A stretch of 64,000 bases of DNA from Aureococcus anophagefferens (taxonomy: Eukaryota > Sar > Pelagophyceae > Pelagomonadales > Pelagomonadaceae). The DNA is taken from the NCBI RefSeq assembly GCF_000186865.1, contig NW_008705579.1:534108-598107 (forward strand), in the 5' to 3' direction. Positions 1 through 12,000 of this stretch are shown here, piece after piece. The translations under genes and the position numbers were made by a program. Each line of letters opens with the position of its first letter. The stretch's first letter is position 1. Below the pieces are notes generated by a model. That model saw only the letters and a program-made list of their open reading frames with translations. It was not told the origin of the DNA and did no database searches.

Positions 1-40
1 CAGCCATCGTTTCACCCCGGCCGTCCGCGCAGGTCCCGAC

Positions 41-343
41 ATGGCGTTCCGCACGTCCGCCGTGCGCTTCGGCGGCGCCGTCAAGGCGGGCGTCCAGCCC
101 CACCTCGAGATCTGGTGGAAGAAGAAGCCGAGCACCGGCGCGGTCGACGGCATGACGACGCAGATGATCTCGCCCTTCGAGCTCCAGCCGACGCGGTCCC
201 TCTGGGAGCAGTTCGGCCCGGCGAACTTCCTCAACAACTTCCCGTCCATCTGGGACATCGGGCCGGGCGCGGTCGCCCTCGTCGGCACGTACTACTGGGC
301 CGACTGGTACTTCGACTACCTCGGCAAGCACCACCGAGACTAG
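41..343 (+). CDS. QCR8-like small mitochondrial inner-membrane protein
   Basis: A 100-residue protein starting at the first ATG. Residues 43-46 read SPFE and the C-terminal third holds one membrane segment (about residues 74-90) ending VGTYYWADWYFDYLGKHHRD. Subunit 8 of cytochrome bc1 (QCR8) has the same layout: an N-terminal SPF motif, one helix carrying GTY, and a charged C-terminus ending near HR. In that family the protein sits in respiratory complex III next to cytochrome b. The N-terminus is basic and could act as a mitochondrial presequence. Identity rests on these short motifs and length only; another single-helix respiratory subunit is possible. Confidence 0.45.
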   Translation: MAFRTSAVRFGGAVKAGVQPHLEIWWKKKPSTGAVDGMTTQMISPFELQPTRSLWEQFGPANFLNNFPSIWDIGPGAVALVGTYYWADWYFDYLGKHHRD

Positions 344-738
344 GCCGGCGCATCACCCCCGGCGGACCGTTCGCCCTGCGTGGGCGGCGCCGTCGACGAC
401 ATAGTTCCCTCGCCGCGCCCCGCGCCGCGCGTGCGGGCCCCGCGCTTCGCGGCGAAAGCCGCGTGCGCGGGACCGCGGCCACCCCCTCCTTTTGGGCCAT
501 AAGTTCGTCCGACCTTGGTTGTTCATAGCAGCGCGCGAGGAGGAGGCGAAGATGAATAGTGCGAGAGAGGCTGCTGAGCCTCACGTGCTTCAACGTTGGC
601 TCGGTGCCGTTTCTTAGCCCAAGACATGGGCGTCAGTCTCGCGAACAGTAGCGTTGGTCGGTGCTCCTGACCGCCGGCTTCCGCAGCCCGTCCTGGTCCA
701 GCAGCCCACGAACGCCGCCCAGCACGGGGGCTCGCAAC
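344..738. other. Intergenic stretch without a supported gene
   Basis: This 395-bp stretch lies between the QCR8-like gene and the next plus-strand ATG. Reading frames through it on both strands are Arg/Ala-rich, as expected from GC-rich noncoding DNA. It becomes less GC-rich after about 490, which would suit a 3' untranslated region followed by the promoter of the 739 gene. I see no repeat, tRNA or hairpin I would defend. Confidence 0.5.
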
Positions 739-1542
739 ATGCCATCGAGACGTCAGCTCTTCAAACTCCCATCGAGACGTGTGCTCCTCTGCTGCGCGTT
801 CGCCGCCGCGGCGCCCGCACCCCCGAACACGACGACGCGCGTCGCGCAGCGCCAGCACGAGCAGCTCGTGCACCTCCACGAGCGCAAGCGCGAGGAGTTC
901 CTCCGGCGGCACAACGCGACGGCGCCGCAGCGCGACGGCGCCGCGGCGCGCGCCGGGCCCCGCGCCCAGCACCGCGACGACGCCCCGGCGCCCGGCGAGA
1001 ACGACGCCCACCGCGACGACGCCCCGCCGCGGCCGCACGCCCCGCCGCCGCCGCGCGCCGACCCGCCGCCGCCGCGGCTCGCGCCGTCGCAGCAGCTCGA
1101 GTGGGCGCTCGTCTCCGCGCCAAAGGCGTTCGTCGCCGCGCTGGGCCTCGCGCTCACCTACTGGGTCGCGCGCTGCATCTACGGCACGGGCGCGCGAGAG
1201 GACCACGCCGCCAAGTCCGTCGAGCTGAAGCAGCTCGCGACGGCGACGTCGTCGTTCGAGGCCTCGAATCGGCTGCCCGCGCGCCGCGCGCCGCCGCCGC
1301 CGCCGCCGCCGCCGCCGAAGCCGCCGTCGCCGACGAAGACCGACCGCCGCGCGGCGCGCGTCGCCGCGGAGGGGTCCCACGTCTGGGCCGGCGGCCGCCT
1401 CGTCGAGGGCGCGGCGGGCGCCGCGGCCGCGCGGGACCCGGAGGCCCACGACGAGCGCGACCTGCCGACGGACTCCGAGGACAGCTGGCTCGCCGTGGAC
1501 CCGCCCTCCGAGGACGACGCGCGACGAGGCGGGGGCTCGTAA
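739..1542 (+). CDS. Unknown single-span membrane protein, proline-rich
   Basis: I do not recognise this 267-residue protein. The start is the ATG at 739; the open frame reaches further upstream only through non-ATG codons. Residues 10-25 (LPSRRVLLCCAFAAAA) look like a signal peptide or anchor. A basic, His/Pro/Ala-rich segment follows, then one clear membrane helix at about residues 125-145 (APKAFVAALGLALTYWVARC). The region after it has a nine-proline run and an acidic C-terminus (DLPTDSEDSWLAVDPPSEDD). The layout suggests a secretory-pathway membrane protein with disordered flanks. No function is assigned. Confidence 0.5.
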   Translation: MPSRRQLFKLPSRRVLLCCAFAAAAPAPPNTTTRVAQRQHEQLVHLHERKREEFLRRHNATAPQRDGAAARAGPRAQHRDDAPAPGENDAHRDDAPPRPHAPPPPRADPPPPRLAPSQQLEWALVSAPKAFVAALGLALTYWVARCIYGTGAREDHAAKSVELKQLATATSSFEASNRLPARRAPPPPPPPPPKPPSPTKTDRRAARVAAEGSHVWAGGRLVEGAAGAAAARDPEAHDERDLPTDSEDSWLAVDPPSEDDARRGGGS

Positions 1543-1602
1543 GAGGGTTTCGGTCCATCTTCAACATGGAACGCGCTTAAAAACGGCCGAGGAAGGCATG
1601 CG

Positions 1603-2396
1603 ATGGCCTCCCGGCACGCCGCAGGCGGCGCGGTAGCCGCGCCGCCGACCAACATGTCCTCCCTCAGCCTCGAAACGACGACCAGCTGCAGCCGCGTGCG
1701 CGTCGCGCCGGCCTGGGACGCGCCCGCCGTCGAGACGCGCCACGCGTCGATGCCCGAGGCGTCGAAGGGCCTGCCCGCGGACCCGGCGACGTGGGATCTC
1801 GCGGAGGTTGGAACGTTCGTCGCGGGCATCGTGGGCGACGACTGCGACGACAAGCTCGTGGAGCGGTTCCGCGCCGAGCGCGTCGACGGCGCCGCGATGC
1901 TCGGGCTGAACGAGGCGCTCCTGGAACGGCACTTCTCCGACGCGTCCCTGCTGGGCGACCGCCTCCGCATCTTGAAGGGCGTCGCGTGGGCGGCGCGCGC
2001 GTCCGAGGAGGCGCAGCACCCGGGCCTGCGGTCCCTGCTCGGCCAGGGCTTCGGCGTCGTCGCCGGCGTCGCCGGCGCCGCGATGGCGCCGCACCTCGCC
2101 GAGTCCTTCGGCGCCGACGGCAACGCGCGCGACTGGCAGATCGACCTGTTTAAGAAGGCGCGGGACGGCATCGGCCAGCGTCGCGACGCTTTTCGAGAGA
2201 TTTCGGCCGGGGGAACGACGAACCGTCGCCATCGTCGCGCGCGGTAGGCATCGGCGGCCTCGTCATCCGCTACGAGGTGCTCCTGATTCTAGGCGGCATC
2301 TGGGTGTCGTGGATCCCGCCGGGCGCGCAACTCGTCGTCCTGCTGCCGATCCTCTTCGCGATCACGTTCGAGGTCTTCGTCTGGACGCGGACCTGA
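1603..2396 (+). CDS. SAM-domain protein with C-terminal membrane helices, two exons
   Basis: Exons 1603-2167 and 2248-2396 join in frame to give 237 residues. Residues 64-126 form a sterile alpha motif (WDLAEVGTFVAG, then LGLNEALLERHF and LGDRLRILKGV), a protein-protein interaction fold. Without splicing the frame stops at 2245; with the intron 2168-2247 removed it continues into a hydrophobic C-terminus (YEVLLILGGIWVSWIP and VVLLPILFAITFEVFVW), probably two membrane helices. The domain order suggests a membrane-anchored adaptor. The intron model rests on an exact 8-bp repeat at both splice borders and restored frame, not on transcripts. Confidence 0.7.
2168..2247 (+). mobile_element. Short introner-like intron, family C, 80 bp
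   Basis: GCATCGGC is exactly repeated at 2168-2175 and 2248-2255. The first copy gives a GC donor, the insert ends GGTAG, and splicing (phase 1) restores a continuous frame. The 72-bp insert shares TTTCGAGAGAT, a GGG/ACGA/CCGTC block and the GGTAG end with the intron at 55535-55599. It has no clear match to the long families A or B. Confidence 0.6.
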
Positions 2397-2411
2397 CCCT
2401 TCGCGGGGACC

Positions 2412-2888
2412 ATGGGCGGCGTGTGCAAGGGCGACTCGGACGGCGAGCAGGAACGGCTACAAAAGTCCGCGCGGACATGCGACGACCCGAGGCTGGCCTA
2501 CGAGTACGCGCGGACGTCTTCCGGGGCGCCGGACGAGGCCGCGGGCCGGCGCGTGATCCGGAGGACGACGCTCGTGTTGCGCGCGCTCCTGTTGATCTGG
2601 CTGCTGGTGTGCGTCGGGGTCTTTTTGCTGTTCTACTTGCTCGGACTCTTGGTCGGCACTTCCTTGCACATCGCGGTCGTCGTCTTCCTGCTGTGCCTGG
2701 CCGCCTTCGTCTGGTCCAGCCACGTCCGGACGATCAGCGGCTCGTCCTGGTCGGCGCACCGGCGCGACTTCAGGAGGCTGTACCGCGCGGACGACCGCGA
2801 CGACGGCTTCACGGCCGCGAGCCCGATCCTCGCGCGGAGCTGCGACGCCGCCGAGGAGAAGGCGCGAGACCCACACACCGCCGCATAG
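2412..2888 (+). CDS. Small two-helix membrane protein
   Basis: I do not recognise this 158-residue protein. The ATG at 2412 lies 16 bp after the stop of the SAM-domain gene. The N-terminus MGGVCKGD has Gly2 and Cys5, which could be lipid-modified. Two adjacent hydrophobic segments (about residues 55-80, LVLRALLLIWLLVCVGVFLL; and 83-104, SLHIAVVVFLLCLAAFVW) form a hairpin, followed by a charged cytosolic-type tail rich in Asp and Arg. Single-exon and ordinary in composition. No role is inferred beyond membrane location. Confidence 0.55.
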   Translation: MGGVCKGDSDGEQERLQKSARTCDDPRLAYEYARTSSGAPDEAAGRRVIRRTTLVLRALLLIWLLVCVGVFLLFYLLGLLVGTSLHIAVVVFLLCLAAFVWSSHVRTISGSSWSAHRRDFRRLYRADDRDDGFTAASPILARSCDAAEEKARDPHTAA

Positions 2889-2916
2889 TGACGGCGCGGG
2901 CGGCGCTCCCCAGCAC

Positions 2917-3029
2917 CCCGCGCCCGAGAAGCGGCGGTTTATAAATGTGACGCCGCGGGCCCCTAGGCCGCGCGGACCCGCGTCCCGCGCCCGAGACGCG
3001 GCGCATAGGCCCCGCGGGCCCCTAGGCCG
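2917..3029. repeat. Imperfect direct duplication across the 3' end of the giant gene
   Basis: The stretch starting CCCGCGCCCGAGA at 2917 recurs at 2984, and GCGGGCCCCTAGGCCG at 2955 recurs at 3014. The two copies differ by a short indel that includes a TATAAAT string at about 2940. The second copy contains the stop codon of the minus-strand giant gene; the first looks like a relic beyond it. The spacer separates two convergent genes, so the TATAAAT is unlikely to be a promoter. Confidence 0.6.
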
Positions 3030-6000
3030 AGCAGCTGGTGTCGCACTCGACGGTGGCGATGGACACGTTCATGCCCATGCCGCCCTTGAAGATGCCCGCC
3101 GAGGACCAGGTGGCGCCGTCGAAGGCGGAGGCGCCGTCGTCGCCGTCCTTGCACTCGGCGTCCTTGCGCTCCCCGGGCTCGCTGTCGCCCCAGGCCGCCT
3201 TGGCCGGCTCCGCGCGGACGACTGGCTCCGCCTCGACGATCGCGCCGCCGCCGTCGCCGCCGCCGCCGCCGTCGCCGTCGCCGTCGCCGAACTTGTCCTT
3301 GAGCGCGACCTCGATGGCGGACTCCCACTCCGACGCGCTGATCGTGCCGTCGTCGTTCCCGTCGAGCGCGTCGAGCGCCGCCGCGAGGCGCCCGGGCGAG
3401 AGGAGGCCCTGGAGCGTCTCGTTGCCGGACTGCTCGAGGAACGCGCGGACGTCGTCGTCCGCGACGCCCGCGCAGATCTCCGCGCGGTCCAGGGAGCCGT
3501 TGCCGTCCTTGTCGATCATGTCGAAGACGCGGCGCGCCAGGGCCAGGAACTCGCGCTTGTCGCGCGCGCGCGGCATCTTCACGTGGCAGCACCGCGACAG
3601 CCGCGCGTAGAACTTCGCGAGCCCCATGATGACGCAGTAGACGACGACGCAGAAGAAGACGACGAGGATCATGCCCACGGCCTCGGACGCGCCGCCGCGC
3701 CGCGCGCCGGACTTCTGGAGCGACGACACGATGGGCCCCACGAAGGCCGGGAAGAACGCGACGACCTCCTCGACGATCGTGTCCTGGATGTCCTCGGAGA
3801 AGGAGAAGAAGAAGGCGACCCAGACGAGCATGACGTCCTGGGCGACGTGGGACGCCCGCCGGTCGCTGTCGTGGAGCCCGTCGATGACGTCGTCGACCGT
3901 CGGCCGCTTCGCCGCGCCGTCGCCGCCGAGCACGCGCGCGCCGGCGCGCGTGCCCCGGAGCTCCGGGTGCATGGCCAGGAGGTAGTAGGCCGCGCTGGAG
4001 GGCACGAGCGTCGCGTAGGGCACGGCGTCGCCGCCGTCGTCGAAGATGGCGAGCGAGCTCTGGACCTTGGTGAGCACGAGGCTCGGGATGAGCACGTAGT
4101 AGATGCCGACGACGAGCGGCTTCATGACCGCGAAGTAGAGCGCGAGCGCGAAGGCGCACTGGAGGAGCCAGACCTTGGACTTGCGCAGGCCGAAGGCCGA
4201 GCCCGTCGTGATGAGGTAGTAGGAGAAGTAAAAGTTGATGGCGACCATCGCGGCCCACGCGGCGACGTAGTGCCTCGCCTCGGGCGCCTCGTCGGGCGCC
4301 TCCATCTCCTCGTCGAGGCGGTCCGCGCAGGCGCCGGCGACGGCGTGGTCGTGGGACTTCATGCTCTGGTGGCGCACGTGCCCCGCGAAGCAGTGCTCCT
4401 TGGCCGCCGCGTCCTCGGCCTCGTTCAGCTCCTCGTCCCACTCGCGCGCGCGAGTCAGCTGCTTCCGGACGCGCGCGCGGACTGCGGCCTCGAAGCCGCT
4501 CGCGTCGCCGGGGACCCAGCCCCAGGTCCCCATGAGCTCGTCCTTGCGGGCCCGCAGGAGCGACGCGGCGCGCCGCGCGTCCTTGCGCGTCGACTGGTCC
4601 GCCTTCGTCGCGTAGTAGCTCAGCTCCGCGCAGCGCGCGCGGACCGCGTCCGCGACGAGCGGCGCGAGCGCGTCGACGTCCTCGTCGCTGCCGCCCTTGA
4701 AGAGGGACGCGCCGGCGCTCATGGAGCGCTTCATGACGGACTTGGACGCCGTGATGCTCCGGCGCATCGCGCGGCCCGCGGAGCGGCCGGGCGACTTGCC
4801 GGGCGTCCGGACCTTGTCGCGGTTCAGCCAGGCCCCGTTCGCCGCCTCGAGGGACGTCGCCAGGTCGCCGACCCAGTCGATGGCGTCCTCGTCCTCGCCG
4901 TCGTCCTCCTTGTTCAGGGCCGCCTCGACGGCGGAGAAGTCGTCCTCGCCGGCGATCTTCTCGAGGATCGATCGCTGGTTGTCCGCGGCGTCCGCGGCCG
5001 CGAGCAGCAGGGGCTCGCCCTCGACGTCGTCCAGGAGCGTCCGCAGGTCCGACAGGATCAGCGCCCGCTCCTCCGCCGGTTCCATGGCCGGCACTTTGCA
5101 CTCGCGGCGGTGCTGGGGCCAGTGCGCCGTCTGACACGCCAAACCGCAGTACTTGACGCCCAGACACCGCGAGCAGCGCAGCGCGGCGCCCGGGTTGCCG
5201 CAGTGGCCGCAGACGGCCTCCGGGGCCCGGCACGTGGGCCCGTGGGCCGGCCAGGCGGCGCGCTGGCACGCCGCGTCGCAGTAGCGCGCGTCGAGGCACC
5301 GCGAGCACCGGAGCTGCGCGCCGGGCTTGGCGCAGTGGTCGCAGAGGTCGTCGGCGGGCGGCGGCCCGTCCGTCTCGTTGAAGTCGGCGACGCGCCGGCC
5401 CAGGGCGTCCGGCGCCGGCGGCGCGCCCGCGTCGAGGAGCGCCGGGGGCTCGTCGCCGCCGAAGGTGATCTTGACGGTCGCGGCGTCGGCGTCGGGCGCC
5501 GGCGGCGCGCCGCCGACGCCCGCGCCGTCGCCGGCCTCGTGCGTCGCGTCGAACTGGATCTTGACGGACGTGATGGTGTCGTCGCTCGCCTCCTCCGGCG
5601 ACCGGTCCTCGAGCGCCTTGCGCTCGCGCGGGTCCCAGTCCTTTTCGACGGGCGCGAAATTGGGTTCTTCGACTTCGTACCCCAAACACTCGAGGATGGC
5701 CGGCGGCACGGGCGCGATGAGGTACTCCTCGAAGAGCCAGCCGAAGACGTGGCAGCAGGGCACGGTCAGCGCGAACATGGCCACGAGGAGCACGTAGTGG
5801 CTCACCTTCTCCGAGTCGTCGTCGCTCGGCTTCCGGCCGTAGCACGCCTGGGAGCAGAGGTCCCAGGAGCACATCTCCTCGGGCTCGATCTCGAAGCCCC
5901 GATTCTCCGTGATGGCCAGCGCGAAGCGGAACACGTTCTTCAACCCGCCGCAGGACCGCTCGTCGAAGCGCGCCGCGCAGTCGTCGTCGACGTCCGGGTA

Positions 6001-9000
6001 CTCGAGGTTCGTCTGGAGCGCCGTGCCGTAGAGGAAGATGAGGATCTCGAAGCCGCAGATCCACGCGCGCGCGCGCCGCGTCATCGACTCGCTGTAGCAG
6101 CAGTACCAGTTGATGTAGGGGTGCTGCACCCTCAGGCCGATCGCGACGCGCGAGTACCACGGCAGCATGAGCTTCTCGAGCTCCTCGGACAGCTCGTAGC
6201 CGCCCTCCGAGCCCTCGCTGCCGTCGTCGCCGGCGGCCTCGGCCTCGGCGGCCTCGGCGGCCTCGGCGGCCTCGGCGCGCGCGGCGTCGCGCGCGTCCAT
6301 GCGCGGGCCGACGACGGACGCGACGACGCAGAGCGCGAAGAGCGTCACGAGGCAGTAGATGACGTAGACGGCCTTGGACAGGTCCGGCGGTGCCATGAGG
6401 TTCGCCGCGTAGGCCGAAAGCATGGCCGTCGCCTCGTCGGCCGTCGAGTAGTAGCTCGAGCTCTCCGTCTCGGCCTCGCACGCGCACGCGGTCGCGTTCG
6501 CCTCCGCGGTGGCGCCGCACGTGTCCGGGGCGACCCAGGACCGGCCGTCGTAGGTCGCGCAGGCCAGCTCCTCGCCGGGGCACTCGACCAAAATGGTCTC
6601 CTCGGCGCCGCCCGTGCAGGGCAGCGACAGGACCTCGCCGTCGGGGCACACGAACGTCGCGTTGCCGTAGAAGCCGCAGGGGCACGTGAGGTTCGCGCTC
6701 GTCGTGCCGTTGACCTCGTCCTCCGCGGCGACGTTCGCTCCGGCCTCGACGTTGAGGGTGACGTTGAGCGGCGCGGGCGCCGCGGCGTCGCCGAGCCGCC
6801 GCCGCCGCCGGCCGCCGCCGGTCGCGACGCCGAAGCGCGCGACGCTCGACGTCACGGCGCCGCCCGTGCCGGCGTAGGGGTCATTCGTGAGCGCGCTGAG
6901 GCTCACGTCGTAGGCGTCGCCGGGGCCCAGCACCGCCGGGAGCACCGCGGACGTCAGCGTGCCCGGCAGCGCGAGCGCCTGCGGCTCCGTGCCGTTGCCC
7001 GTGAGGCTCTGGGCGCCCATGACGACGTTCTCGGACTGGATGAAGACCGGGTCCTCGCCGGGCACGGCGCCGGCGAGGAGCGCGGCGCCGATGTCGTCGA
7101 GCGCCTCGCCGAAGACCGTGCCCGCGCGCACCGCGGCCTCGGACGGCGCGGCCGTCGGCGCGGCGCTCGGCGGAACCTGGGGCGCGGCCGTCGGCGCGAT
7201 CTGCGGGAGCGCCGTCGGGCTGCCCGGCGGCGGCGACGGGTAGGGCGTCGGCGCGAGCGACGGCGCGTCCGTCGCCTCCGCCGCCGCGAAGAGCGGCGTG
7301 CCCAGGAGGCTCGACATGGTCCCGAGGATGTCGTTCGCCGCGTTCTCCGAGATGCCCAGGTCCGTCGACATGCTCGACAGGCTCGACACGGCCCCGAGCG
7401 AGTCCTCGGCGGCCTGGAGGTCGACGACGGACGCGTCCGCGGTCGACACGGCCGCGCCCGCGGCCGCGGCCGCGACGAGGTCCGCGTCCGCGTCGAGGCC
7501 GTCGACGACGGACGACACGGCGCCGATGAGCGTCGACGCCAGCCCCGTGTCGTTGCCGCCGCCCGCCGACGGCGCCGCCGCCGCGACGACCTGGAGCAAG
7601 TCCTCGCCGCTGTCGAGCGCCGTCGCCTCGGCCAGGAGGCCGTCCGTGAAGTTCGCGAGCGCGGCGCCCGCAAGGCTCGTCTCGCGCACGCGCACCGACA
7701 CGTAGGCCGCCGCCTCGCCGCCGAGCTGGTCCCGCGCGACGGCCACGACGNNNNNNNNNNNNNNNNNNNNNNNNNNNNNNNNNNNNNNNNNNNNNNNNNN
7801 NNNNNNNNNNNNNNNNNNNNNNNNNGCCGGCGCCGCGACGCCTCGCCGTCGAGCGACACGGCGTTCCACGACGAGTTGAGGCCCAGCGACGGCGCGACGG
7901 CCTCGCCGAGCGTCGACGGGCCGACCTTGCCCTTGAGCACGACGCGCGCCTTCGACGACACGCGCACCGTCGACGCCTCGATGACGGCCATGGGCGGGTC
8001 CGACGCGACGAAGTCGTGGGACACGGCCGCGGCCGCGGACCGGCCGTCCGCGGACGACACGTTCACGGCGAAGTCGTGCGGTCCCGGCCCCAGTTGCTCC
8101 GCGTCGACGGTCAGCACGGCGCCGGGTGAGGCCACGGCTTCGCCGTCGACGACCCAGGCGAAGGCGAGGCCCGCCGTCGAGCCGCCCTCGACGTCCTCGT
8201 CGTACGACCCGGACGCGTCGATGTCCACGGACCCGGACGCGGGGAGCACGCGGTCGCCGCCGGAGATGGCCGCGACGACGGCGCCCACGGACACGGCGAG
8301 CGTCGTCGACGCGGACGCGTTGACCCCGATGCTCAGGTCCGTCGCGGTCACGGCGAGGTCGTACGTCGCGCCCGCGTCGAGCGCGTACGCCGCGAGCTTG
8401 AAGAAGCGCGGGTCGTTCGACGTCGACGCGACGTCGACGAGCCGCGACGCCGCGTCGTAGAGGCGCCAGGCGTAGACGACGGCACGGTCCACGACGGGCC
8501 GCCCGTCGCAGGACGTCGCGATGGCCTCGCCCTTGACGGAGAGCGTCGCGGACCGCGCCGTCGTCTGCGCCGCGCCGCCGACGACGGACACGCGCGGCGG
8601 CGTGTCGCTGCGGATCTGGACCGCGACGGGCTCCGACGTCGCCGACGACCCGAGGAAGTTCGTGGCGACGACGGAGACGCGGAATCGGCGGACGCCGCGC
8701 CGCGCGAGGCCCGCGAGCTCGTGCGCCTCGATGAGCAGCGTCGGCGACGCGCCGCCGGCGTTCGCGCGGTCCGTCGCGTTGCCGAGCACGGCGGCGCCGT
8801 CGGCGTCGACGACGACCCAGGCGTAGGCGAAGGCGCGGCCGCCGGAGCCCGTCGAGAGCGACGCGTCGAGCTCGACGGCCTCGCAGTCGGAGACCGTCGT
8901 CGGGCCCTGGAGGATCGCCCGTACCGCGAGCGGCGGACTCGGTGCCTCGACGACGGCGCTCGACGCGTTCGCGGGGCGGTCGCACTCGCAGCGGAAGCCG

Positions 9001-12000
9001 TCGCAACGCCGGCGCAGCACGCCCGGGAGCAGCGTCACGTCGTCGCCGGGGTAGAGGTCCGGCGCGGCCGCGGCGTCGGCAACGACCTCGTTCGAGTTCG
9101 CCCAGTAGCAGGCCGCGCCCCCGGCGCCGGGGAAGTCGAGGACGTCCGCGCAGGGGAAGCGGACGCCCGCGCTCCGCGACGCCATGTCCGTCGCGTCGTC
9201 GAAGGCGACGACCACCTCCGCGCCCGTCGACGTGAAGACCGCGCCGGCCGCGGCCGGCGGCTCCTCGACGCTGCCCAGGTCGCGGAGCATGTCGCAGGAC
9301 GGCACCGTCGGCGCCGCGCTGGGGAGATTCGTGGGAGCGGGGCCGGGGATGTCGGTCGGCTTGGCACTCGGGCTTCCCGTCGCGGGCGGGGCGGTCGGAT
9401 TCCCCGGAGCGGGCGACGGCGCGGGCGTCGGCCGCGGCGACGGCGCGGGCGCGGGCGCGGGCGTCGGCGATCGGGACGGTGACGCCGTCGTCGGCGCGCG
9501 CGAGGGCCGCGGCGTCGGGCCCGCGGAGGGCGCGGCCGTCGACGGGCTCGCGGTCGACGGCGCGGCCGTCGTCGGCGCGAGCGACGGCGCGCCGGAGGGT
9601 TCGGGGCTCGGCGACGGCGACGGCGCGCCGCTGGGTGCGGCCGTGGGCGCCGGCGACGGCGCCGCCGTCGGGCCGAGCGTGCCGACGACCGTCGTCTCGG
9701 CGTCGAGGACGGTCTGGGACGTGATGTAGGCCTCCGCGCCGCCGTCGTCGAGGCGGCGCCGCCGCGCCGCCGCGACCCTCGCGACGCGGTCGCTGCTCCA
9801 CTCGCCGGCGGCGATCTTGTTGTCGAAGTAAGCGCCGAGCGCCGCCGCGACGGCGTGGACGGTGGCGCCGGCGGCGGCGAGGTTCTCGGCGTACATGTCG
9901 AACTCGAGCGAGAAGTCGGCGCCGAGCGTCGCGTTCGCGTCCGCCGCGCGGCGGCGCCGCGCGCTCGCGTCGCCGGCGTCGCAGACTGAAGAGAACGTCG
10001 CGATGGTGTGCTGGCGGCCGGATTCGCCGCGGCGATGTAGTCGTAGACGACGGCCTCCTCGACGGCGTCGACGCCGTGCGCGTAGTAGTCCGCGCAGTAC
10101 GCGGCGCCGTCCTCGTAGTCGCCCGCGGGCGCCTCGACCGCCAGGGCGACGGCGATGGCCACGGTGGCCCGCGTCGGCGCGGCGCTCGGCGCGGCGCTCG
10201 GCGCGGGCGTCGGCGGCGCGCTGGGCGCGGCCGTCGTCGGCGCGGCCGTCGTCGGCGCGGGCGACGGCCGCGCGGAGGGCCCGGCTGTCGGCCCGGCGGT
10301 GGGCTTCCCGGTGGGCGACACGCCGCCGACCGTCGGCGCGGGAGCCGGCGCGGCGCTCGGCGCGGGAGCCGGCGCGGCGCTCGGCCGCGCCGTCGTCGGC
10401 GCGACCGTCGTCGGCGCGGGCGACGGCCGCGCGGAGGGCCCGGCTGTCGGCCCGGCGGTGGGCTTCCCGGTGGGCGACACGCCGCCGACCGTCGGCGCGG
10501 GAGCCGGCGCGGCGCTCGGCGCGGGAGCCGGCGCGGCGCTCGGCCGCGCCGTCGTCGGCGCGACCGTCGTCGGCGCGGCGGTGCTCGGCGCGGCGGTGCT
10601 CGGCGCTGCCGTCGGCGCGGGCGTGTAGGACACGACGAAGGCGCGCGAGTCCGCGACGCTCGCGTCGTCGGAGCACGCGGCGGTTAGCGTGTACTCGTTG
10701 ACCTCCGCGTCGCCGGGCACGACCTTGGTCGCCGCGCCGTCGTTCTCGACGGTCTCGCTGGCGAGGACGGTCCCCTCGGGGTCCGCGACGGACAGGTCCA
10801 GCGTCGCGCAGGCGCCCGCGTCGCCGCGGTAGAGCCAGAGCACCTCGCAGGGGACGTCGTGGACGCACGTATCCTCCGCGCCGACGCTCGTGATGGCGAC
10901 GAAGGACCGCGTCGGCGGGAAGCTCGGCGACGGCGACGGAGCCGCGGAAGGCGGCGTCGAGGGCGACGCCGAGGGCGTCGAGGACGGCGCCGAACTCGGC
11001 GCGGGCGTGGGGAAGGACGTGTAGGAGACGCGGAAGCTGATGGCGTCCGTCAGCGACGGGTCGTCCGCGCAGGAGAGCGTCAGCGTGTACTCGTTGGCCT
11101 CGGCGTCGCCGGGGATGATCTGCGAGTCCGCGCCGTCGTTGTCCAGCGCGGCCGTGGCGACGACGGCGCCGTCGAGGCCCGCCACGACGACGTCCACGGT
11201 CTCGCAGGCGCCCGCGTCGCCGCGGTAGACCCAGAGCAGCTCGCAGGCGACGTAGGAGACGCACGCGGCCTGCGCGCCGCCCATGGACACGATCTCCAAA
11301 AAGGACGTCGTCGGCAGCAGGGTCGGCAGGGGGGAGGGAATCGCGGTCGACGGGCTCGGCGTCGGCGGGAGCGACGGCGCGGCCGTAGGCGACGCGGTCG
11401 GGGACGACGAGGGCGCGGCCGACGGAAGCGACGACGGCGCCGCGGACGGGGACGACGACGGGGACGACGAGGGCGCCGCGGACGGGGACGACGTCGGCGA
11501 GCCCGTCGGCGCCTGCGAGTACGACACCTGGAAGTCGAACGAGCCGGAGATCGACGCGTCGTCGGCGCACGCGACCGTCATCGCGTAGCGGTTGATCGTC
11601 GCGTCGCCGGGCACGACCCGCATCTGCACGCCGTCGTTGTCCGTGGTCTCCGAGCCGACGACGACGCCGTCGAGGTCGGTGACGGCCACCGCCACGGTCG
11701 CGCACGCGGCCGCGTCGCCGCGGTAGACCCAGACGACCTCGCACTCGACGCCGGCGACGCAGGTCGCCGAGTCGCCGACGCTCGTGATCGAGATGAAGGA
11801 GGCCGTCGGCTCGCTCGTCGGAAGGGCGCTCGGCGACGACGAGGGCGCGGCGGACGGCGCGGCGCTGGGGAGCGAGGAGGGTCTCGCGCTGGGCGACGCC
11901 GAGGGCGCGGCGGACGGCGCGGCGGTCGGCAGCGCCGAGGGAGGCGCACTCGGTGCGGCCGACGGCGCGGCCGACGGCGCGGTGGTCGGCGACGCCGACG

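Noticed and set aside
2938..2946. TATAAAT as a promoter element
   Set aside because: It lies between two convergent genes, 3' to both.
2947..8460. A 1,837-residue plus-strand open frame
   Set aside because: It is antisense to the giant gene, Arg/Ala-rich and without domains. Very high GC content makes stops rare on the shadow strand.
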